Origin: Prescottella defluvii
Lineage (GTDB): Bacteria > Actinomycetota > Actinomycetes > Mycobacteriales > Mycobacteriaceae
Length of the DNA stretch: 64,000 bases
Direction of reading: 5' to 3'
Assembly: GCA_029690005.1 (NCBI GenBank)
Contig: CP121458.1
Span: 5,475,872-5,539,871 of the forward strand
Shown here: positions 58,379-64,000 of the stretch, in pieces
Layout of the letters: each line of letters opens with the position of its first letter
Numbering within the stretch: position 1 is the first letter of the stretch
Made by a program: the position numbers and the translations under genes
The notes under the pieces: generated by a model
Seen by the model: the letters and a program-made list of their open reading frames with translations, nothing else
Told to the model about the DNA's origin: nothing
Database searches by the model: none

Positions 58379-59490
58379 CTACTTCAGCCCGTCGAGGCGC
58401 GCGACGGTCGACTCGAATTCCTCCACCAGCTCCGCCATGATCTCGGCGACCGGGCGGATCTCGTTCATCCGGCCGACGATCTGACCGACCGGCATGGCGA
58501 CGACCTCGGGATCGTTGCCCGCGGAGATCCGCTGGTGCGCCTCGCTGACGAGGATGTTCTGCAGCGGCATCGGGAGCGGCTCGGGGGCGCCGGGCTTGGC
58601 CCACGCGTCGGTCCACTTGGTCTTGAGCAGTCGGGCCGGCTTGCCGGAGTAGATCCGCGAACGGACCGTGTCGGCCGACGACGCGTGGAGCAGTGCGCGC
58701 TGGATCGAGGACGGCCCGTCGGCGGCGCTGCCGAGCTTGTACTCGCTGGTGGTGAGCCAGTACGAGCCCATCCACACGCCGGACGCACCGAGCGCGAGGG
58801 CCGCGGCGATCTGACGTCCGCTGCCGATACCGCCGGCGGCGAGGACACCGGCGGTGTCACCGATCGCGTCGACGATCTCGGGCACGAGCACCATCGAGGC
58901 GATCTCACCGGTGTGCCCACCGGCCTCGTAGCCCTGCGCGATGACGATGTCGACGCCGTTCTCGACGTGGCTGCGGGCGTGTTCGACCGCACCCGCGAGG
59001 GCCGCGACCGGAACACCCTTCTCGTGGGCCAGGTCGATGACGTCCTTCGGCGGCGAGCCGAGGGCGTTGGCGATCAACGCAATCCGATGGCCGAGCGCGA
59101 CGTCGACGTGCGAGCGCGCCACCGAGTGGAGCCACCCAGGACGCCGGTCGCGTGCTCGACGTCGTCGGACAGCGGTGCGACGCCGAGTTCGTCGAGCGTG
59201 CGGTTGACGAACGCGCGGTGCTCGGCCGGGATGAGCTTGTCGAGGTCGACCGCGGCCCCCTCGGTGGGCACCTTGGCCGGCATCACGATGTCGACGCCGT
59301 ACGGCTTGCCGTCGGTGTTCTCGTCCATCCAGGTGAGCGTGGCCTCGAGCTCGTCCGGGTCGTTGAACCGGACGCAGCCGAGGACGCCGAGTCCGCCCGC
59401 GCGCGAGATCGCCGCGGCCACGTGCTCGGACGGCGTGAACCCGAAGATCGGGTACTCGATACCGAACTTCTCGGCGAGATCGGTTCGCAT
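58379..59490 (-). CDS. Nitronate monooxygenase/NPD-like flavoenzyme
   Basis: About 370 residues of the FMN TIM-barrel NPD family: FGIEYPIFGFTPSEHVAAAI near the start, ANALGSPPKDVIDLAHEKG, then the FMN-phosphate region AQGYEAGGHTG and GVLAAGGIGSGRQIAAALALGA. The family holds true nitronate monooxygenases and also enoyl reductases acting on steroid-derived CoA esters. One base is missing near 59134; correction gives HATGVLGWLHSVARSHVD. Its ATG shares one base with the fadD19 stop (TGATG), pointing to coupled translation and a part in side-chain metabolism. Confidence 0.85.
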
Positions 59491-61139
59491 CAAGCGTCCT
59501 TGCCGTTGGTGAGGTGCTCGTCGGCGTCGCGCGACTGGGTCTGCGCGGTGGCCCACTTGTAGTCGGGCTTGCCGGCCGGCGAACGCTTGATCTCGTCGAC
59601 CAGCCACAGGCTGCGCGGCACTTTGTAGCCGGCGATCTCCTTGCGGGCCGCGTCGACGATGCCGGCCAGGTTCGGACGCGTGCCCGGACGCGGCGCGACG
59701 ACGGCGGCGACGCGGTTGCCCCAGCGGTCGTCGGGCACACCGACCACCAGGACGTCGAAGACGTCGGGGTGCAGCTTGATGGCGCCCTCGACCTCTTCGG
59801 GGTAGATCTTCTCGCCGCCGCTGTTGATCGAGACGGAGCCGCGGCCGAGCATGGTGACGGTGCCGTCCTCCTCGACCGAGGCGTAGTCGCCCGGGATCGA
59901 GTAGCGAATGCCGTTGAAGACCTTGAACGTCGCCTTGGTCTTCTCTTCGTCCTTGTAGTAGCCGAGCGGGATGTGGCCGCTGCGCGCGAGCATGCCGACC
60001 TTGCCCGAACCGGGCTCGATGGGGTTGCCCTCGTCGTCGAGGACCACGGTCGCGGCGTCGATCTTCACGCGCGGGCCGCCGGTGTGCTCGAAGCCCTTGG
60101 TGATGGTGGCCAGGCCGCCGAACCCGGTCTCGGACGATCCGATGGAGTCGGTGAGCAGGCGGTTGGGCAGCAGGTCGAGGAACTGCTCCTTGAGCGCCGG
60201 CGAGAAGAGTGCGGCGCTGCTGGCGATCACGTACAGCGACGAAAGGTCGTACGGCTCACCGGTCTCCGGGTTGCCGGCGATGAGCGCGTCGATCATCGGG
60301 CGCGCCATCGCGTCACCGGTGATGAAGATCAGGTTGACCTTGTGTCGGTCGATGACCTGCCACACCTCGTGTCCGTCGAACTCGGGGTGCATCACGAGCG
60401 TGCCACCGCCGAAGAGGCTGTGGAACACGGCCGACTGCGACCCGCCGTGGATCATCGGCGGAATCGGGAAGCGCACCATCGCGGGGTTGGCGGCACCCAG
60501 CTTCGCCATCTCCCACTCGTCCTCGAGGTACTCGCCGGTGACGAAGTTGACGCCGCCGCCCAGCACACGCCACCAGTCCTCGTGCCGCCACATGACGCCC
60601 TTGGGCATGCCGGTGGTGCCACCCGTGTAGAGGATGAAGATGTCGTCGGGGCTGCGCTCGCCGAAGTTGCGCTCGGGCGAGCCCTGCGACAGCGCCTGCT
60701 CGAACTCGACACCGCCGTACGAGGAGTAGTCGAGATCGGTTCCGTCCTCGACGACGATCGCCGTCTTCACGTGCGGGGTGTTCGGCAGGACGCCCGCGGC
60801 CTTGTCCGCGTAGCGACGCTCGTGCACGAGCGCAACCATGTCCGAGTTTTCGAAGATGTACTGCAACTCGTTCTCGACATAGCGGTAGTTGACGTTGACC
60901 ATGATGGCGCGGGCCTTGAACACCGCGACCATCGTGATGATCGCCTCGATGGTGTTGCGGCTGTAGATGCCCACCTTGTCACCCGGCTCGACGCCCTGAT
61001 CCCGCAGGTAGTTGGCCAGCCGGTTGGCTCGCTCCTCCAGTTGCGCGAACGTGAGCTCGCGCTCCGCGTCCACGAGTGCGATGCGGTCGGGATTGAGGTC
61101 GATCGAGTGCTCTACAAGGTCTGCAATGTTAATGGCCAC
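59490..61139 (-). CDS. fadD19: Steroid side-chain CoA ligase FadD19
   Basis: 549 residues, ANL superfamily. Motifs: ILYTGGTTGMPKGVMWRHED, SIGSSETGFGG, HIPLGYYKDEE, and the C-terminal lysine region KRSPAGKPDYKW. FadD19 makes CoA esters of C24-branched or C27 steroid side chains. The GTG at 61139 gives MAINIADLVEHSIDLNPDR; a longer frame upstream lacks similarity and crosses the operator. Divergent from echA19 around a KstR site, as in M. tuberculosis (Rv3515c/Rv3516). Intact. Confidence 0.93.
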   Translation of the reverse strand: MAINIADLVEHSIDLNPDRIALVDAERELTFAQLEERANRLANYLRDQGVEPGDKVGIYSRNTIEAIITMVAVFKARAIMVNVNYRYVENELQYIFENSDMVALVHERRYADKAAGVLPNTPHVKTAIVVEDGTDLDYSSYGGVEFEQALSQGSPERNFGERSPDDIFILYTGGTTGMPKGVMWRHEDWWRVLGGGVNFVTGEYLEDEWEMAKLGAANPAMVRFPIPPMIHGGSQSAVFHSLFGGGTLVMHPEFDGHEVWQVIDRHKVNLIFITGDAMARPMIDALIAGNPETGEPYDLSSLYVIASSAALFSPALKEQFLDLLPNRLLTDSIGSSETGFGGLATITKGFEHTGGPRVKIDAATVVLDDEGNPIEPGSGKVGMLARSGHIPLGYYKDEEKTKATFKVFNGIRYSIPGDYASVEEDGTVTMLGRGSVSINSGGEKIYPEEVEGAIKLHPDVFDVLVVGVPDDRWGNRVAAVVAPRPGTRPNLAGIVDAARKEIAGYKVPRSLWLVDEIKRSPAGKPDYKWATAQTQSRDADEHLTNGKDA

Positions 61140-61149
61140 GTCAACAAAG

Positions 61150-61163
61150 TAGAACGTGTTACT
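61150..61163. promoter_or_regulatory. KstR-type operator, fadD19 / echA19
   Basis: TAGAACGTGTTACT agrees with TnnAACnnGTTnnA except for the final A. It is 11 bases before the fadD19 GTG and 55 before echA19, in the shared promoter. Confidence 0.72.
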
Positions 61164-61218
61164 GTCGCTGACAAGACCCAATCTGAGACTCAACTCACAC
61201 ACATCTCGGGAGCTCCCA

Positions 61219-62043
61219 GTGTCCACCGAAACCACCGACAAATCCGACGTTTCGGCGAAATCGCCCCACTGCCTGGTCGAGAAGCGCGGCCACGTCCTGA
61301 TCGTGACGATGAATCGCCCCGAGGCACGCAATGCGCTGTCGGGCGAGATGATGGCGATCATGACCGAGGCCTGGGACCAGGTCGATTCCGATCCCGGCAT
61401 CCGGGTCGCGATCCTCACCGGCGCGGGCGGCACGTTCTGTGCCGGCATGGACCTCAAGGAGATGAACCGGAACGCTCCCGGCGACAAGTTCGGCGCCGGC
61501 GGCATGGACCTGACCAAGCTGCCGGCACTGCTCAAGGGCCGCCGCCTCACCAAGCCGCTCATCGCCGCGGTCGAGGGCCCGGCCATCGCGGGCGGCACCG
61601 AGATCCTGCAGGGCACCGACATCCGCGTCGCCGGCGAGAGCGCCCGCTTCGGCGTCTCCGAGGCGCGACTGGGCCTGTTCCCGCTCGGCGGCTCCGCGGT
61701 CCGACTGGTCCGCCAGCTCCCCTACACCCTCGCGGCCGAGATCCTGCTCACCGGCCGGACGGTGCCCGCGCCCGAGGCCAGGGAGATCGGCCTGATCGGA
61801 CACATCGTCCCCGACGGCCAGGCACTGGACAAGGCGCTCGAAGATCGCCGAGCAGATCGCCGCCAACGGCCCCATCGCGGTGCAGGCCATCCTCAAGACC
61901 ATCCGCGTCACCGAGGGCATGCACGAAGAGGACGCGTTCAAGCTCGAGGCTGAGATCGGCGCTGCGGTGTTCAAGAGCGACGACGCCAAGGAGGGCCCCG
62001 CTCGTTCGCCGAGAAGCGCGCCCCCAAGTTCACCGGCAAGTAG
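61219..62043 (+). CDS. echA19: Enoyl-CoA hydratase EchA19
   Basis: 274-residue crotonase: [20 protein letters not shown], oxyanion-hole segment [17 protein letters not shown], and [21 protein letters not shown] with the Gly-rich second site, then [13 protein letters not shown]. EchA19 hydrates steroid 22-enoyl-CoA in M. tuberculosis. Two breaks (extra A near 61841, missing C near 61997) split the end; correction gives [20 protein letters not shown] and a tail ending KFTGK at TAG 62041. The GTG start follows GGGAG. Confidence 0.9.
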
Positions 62044-62071
62044 CGGACGGCGCGTCCCGGGAGACGTACAG

Positions 62072-62116
62072 AACGGCGCGGGCCGTGGTGGCGAGTCCAC
62101 CACGGCCCGCGCCGTT
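62072..62116. terminator. Bidirectional terminator
   Basis: Perfect 20-bp inverted repeat (AACGGCGCGGGCCGTGGTGG and complement) with a 5-base loop CGAGT, between the convergent echA19 and LLM oxidoreductase genes. Very GC-rich, ends in TT on the plus strand. Confidence 0.85.
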
Positions 62117-62132
62117 CGCGTATCGAGAGGGA

Positions 62133-63173
62133 TCAGGCGGTGCCGACGGCGGCCGCGAGCTGGCGCATGTGCTCGACGCTGCGGCACGTCACCAGCAGCA
62201 TCGTGACGCCGGCGTCCTCCCACTCCTTGACCTGGGTGCGGACCTCGTCGACGTTGCCGATGATCATTGTGTCCGTGACCATCTGGTCCGGCACGATCGC
62301 GGCAGCCTCTTCCTTGCGACCGGAGAGGAACAGCTTCTGGATCTCCTTGACCTCCTCGCCGTATCCCATCCGGGTGTACACCTGGGCGTGGAAGTTCATC
62401 TCCGCCGCGCCCATGCCGCCGACGTACAGCGCGGTGATCGGGCGAAGCTTGTCGATCTCGCCCTGGCGGTCGTCGGTGACGACCACCTGGCACGTCGCGG
62501 CGATCTCGAAGTCCTCACGGCTCCGGCGCGCACCGGGGCGGGCGAATCCCTCGTCGAGCCACTCGTTGTACATCGGCGCCAGGCGCGGGGTGTAGTAGAT
62601 CGCGAGCCAACCGTCCGCGATCTCCGCCGTCAGCGCAACGTTCTTGGGCCCCTCGGCGCCGAGCCAGATCGGCAGATCCGCGCGCAGCGGATGCGTGATC
62701 GGCTTGAGCGGCTTCCCGAGCCCCATCGAACCCGGGCCGGCGTACGGCAACGGGTAGTGCGGTCCGTCGTTGCGCACCGCGCCCTCGCGGGCGAGGACCT
62801 GACGCACGATCGAGACGTATTCGCGAGTGCGGGCCAACGGTTTCTGGAACGGCTGCCCGTACCAGCCCTCGACGACCTGGGGTCCCGACACACCCAGACC
62901 GAGGATCGCGCGCCCACCGGAGAGGTGGTCGAGCGTGAGCGCGTGCATCGCGCAGTTCGTCGGCGTCCGCGCGGACATCTGCGCCACCGATGTACCCAGG
63001 CGGATGCGCTCGGTGCTCGAACCCCACCACGCGAGCGGAGTGAAGGCGTCGTTACCCCAGGACTCGGCGGAGAAGACGGCGTCGAATCCGGACGCGTCGG
63101 CCTCGTTCACCAACTCCTGCGCATTGAACGGAGGCTGCGCACCCCAGTACCCGAGTTGTAACCCCAGCTTCAT
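62133..63173 (-). CDS. LLM-class F420-dependent oxidoreductase (Rv3520c-like)
   Basis: 346 residues of the luciferase-like TIM barrel: [97 protein letters not shown]. These features mark the F420 group in actinobacteria. In the steroid locus of M. tuberculosis the same position holds Rv3520c, whose reaction is unknown. Promoter shared with the DUF35 gene around a KstR-like site. Intact. Confidence 0.9.
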   Translation of the reverse strand: MKLGLQLGYWGAQPPFNAQELVNEADASGFDAVFSAESWGNDAFTPLAWWGSSTERIRLGTSVAQMSARTPTNCAMHALTLDHLSGGRAILGLGVSGPQVVEGWYGQPFQKPLARTREYVSIVRQVLAREGAVRNDGPHYPLPYAGPGSMGLGKPLKPITHPLRADLPIWLGAEGPKNVALTAEIADGWLAIYYTPRLAPMYNEWLDEGFARPGARRSREDFEIAATCQVVVTDDRQGEIDKLRPITALYVGGMGAAEMNFHAQVYTRMGYGEEVKEIQKLFLSGRKEEAAAIVPDQMVTDTMIIGNVDEVRTQVKEWEDAGVTMLLVTCRSVEHMRQLAAAVGTA

Positions 63174-63223
63174 TGCGTGCCTCCGTGTTTTCCCATATCT
63201 GCAGTGACTCTTGCCACAGTAAT

Positions 63224-63237
63224 AAGAACCTGTTCTA
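63224..63237. promoter_or_regulatory. KstR-like operator, LLM / DUF35 promoter
   Basis: AAGAACCTGTTCTA matches TnnAACnnGTTnnA except at the first base. It lies 51 bases before the LLM gene and 10 before the DUF35 gene start. Confidence 0.68.
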
Positions 63238-63246
63238 CTCGATTCC

Positions 63247-64000
63247 GTGACTCAAGGAAAGACAGCAGGCAAGAGCCAAGTGGCCGAGCAGCCACTGAGA
63301 GCACCACTTAATCTGAAATTCGACTACACCCGATCGGTGGGGCCGACCATCGGCGCGTTCGTGACCGGCCTGCGTGACCGAAAGATCATCGGCGGCCGTG
63401 GATCCGACGGCCGAATCCACGTTCCCCACCGGAATTCGATCCCGCGACGCTGGAACCGCTGACCGATTTCGTCGACGTGTCGGATACCGGCACGGTCGTC
63501 AGTTGGTCGTGGATGGCCGAGCCCATCGAGGGTCAGCCGCTGACGCACCCGTTCGCGTGGGCGCTGGTGAAGCTCGACGGTGCCGACACCTCGATCCTGC
63601 ACGCCGTCGACGCCGGCTCCCCCGACGCGATGAGCACCGGGATGCGGGTGCGGGTCCGCTGGGCGGACGAGCGCACCGGACGCATCCAGGACATCGCGTG
63701 CTTCGAGCCCGGCGAGAGCGATTCGACTCCGGCGCCGACCGCGGGTGAACCGGTCACCGGCATCGTCACCCCGATCGATCTGAACTACACGCACACCGCG
63801 TCGTTCGAGGAGACGTACTACCTACGCGGCCTCATGGAGGGCAAGATCATCGGCGGGCGCACCGACGCGAACGGCAAGGTGTACGTGCCGCCGCGCGGCG
63901 CCAACCCCACCGACGGTGTACCCACCAAGGAGCAGGTCGAGGTGTCCGACAAGGGCACCATCACGACCTTCTGCATCGTCAACGTGCCGTTCATGGGCCA
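63247..64000 (+). CDS. DUF35 OB-fold protein, two tandem units (C-terminus outside window)
   Basis: The product carries two copies of a DUF35 unit: FDYTRSVGPTIGAFVTGLRD with KIIGGRGSDGRIHVPP, and LNYTHTASFEETYYLRGLME with KIIGGRTDANGKVYVPP. Each is followed by an OB-fold strand set (VDVSDTGTVVSWSW, VEVSDKGTITTFC). DUF35 proteins partner with thiolases, SCP2-type lyases or MaoC hydratases of steroid CoA metabolism; in M. tuberculosis Rv3521 stands before ltp4 and ltp3, expected to the right. The frame breaks near 63424 in a C run (VPPTEFDPATLEPL restored). GTG start. Unlike most members no zinc-ribbon cysteines are seen in the part present. Confidence 0.85.

Noticed and set aside
59514-63161. 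A 1215-codon open frame on the plus strand through fadD19, echA19 and the LLM gene
   Set aside because: It is antisense to two well-conserved genes, and its composition is what GC-rich third positions create in other frames. No domain is recognisable.

Overview
The window is high-GC actinobacterial DNA, and the organism is most likely a Rhodococcus or a close mycolic-acid relative. This rests on the mce4 steroid-uptake operon flanked by otsA and by KstR-type operators, on a PhoP/PhoR pair beside a HIT gene, and on gene order that closely follows the otsA-mce4-hsd4B-fdxD-fadE26-fadE27-fadD17-fadD19-echA19 order I know from Mycobacterium tuberculosis. A recurrent technical feature is that more than 20 otherwise well-conserved genes carry single-base indels, nearly all a one-base change in a short G or C run. 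I read these as sequencing or consensus errors and annotate the genes as whole, giving the frame breaks.

Layout. 1-6.7 kb: the N-terminal part of a nonribosomal peptide synthetase (minus strand, running off the left edge). 7-20 kb: a GAF-ANTAR regulator, then housekeeping and envelope genes (dienelactone hydrolase, purB, TetR, aminotransferase, purD, two membrane glycosyltransferases, a YdcF-like secreted protein, a HIT protein, phoR/phoP). 20-30 kb: an accessory stretch with a 45-residue glycine-zipper peptide beside an MFS exporter, a RidA/FAD-oxidase operon with a divergent TetR, a guanidine-III riboswitch with its Gdx exporter, a protein built of 14 tandem decapeptides, an XRE-cupin regulator divergent from a CxxC flavoprotein plus methyltransferase operon, small unknown proteins and a tRNA-Thr(TGT).

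30-40 kb: a ThrE-type exporter, then a decayed-looking siderophore locus: mbtH, an NRPS with domain order C-E-C and no adenylation or carrier domain, an alpha/beta hydrolase, an IdeR-type iron box, a formyltransferase remnant and, farther on, an ABC-exporter remnant with its own weaker iron box. A secreted tyrosine phosphatase and an acidic unknown lie between the remnants.

40-64 kb: the cholesterol uptake and side-chain degradation locus. otsA and a 57-residue neighbour lead into mam4B-mam4A-mce4FEDCBA-yrbE4BA (minus strand, stops and starts overlapping), which import the sterol. hsd4B, fdxD, fadE26-fadE27, fadD17, a nitronate-monooxygenase-like flavoenzyme, fadD19, echA19, an F420-type LLM oxidoreductase and a duplicated DUF35 protein then activate and beta-oxidise the side chain. 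Six KstR-like operators sit at the promoters, and strong bidirectional terminators separate convergent units.
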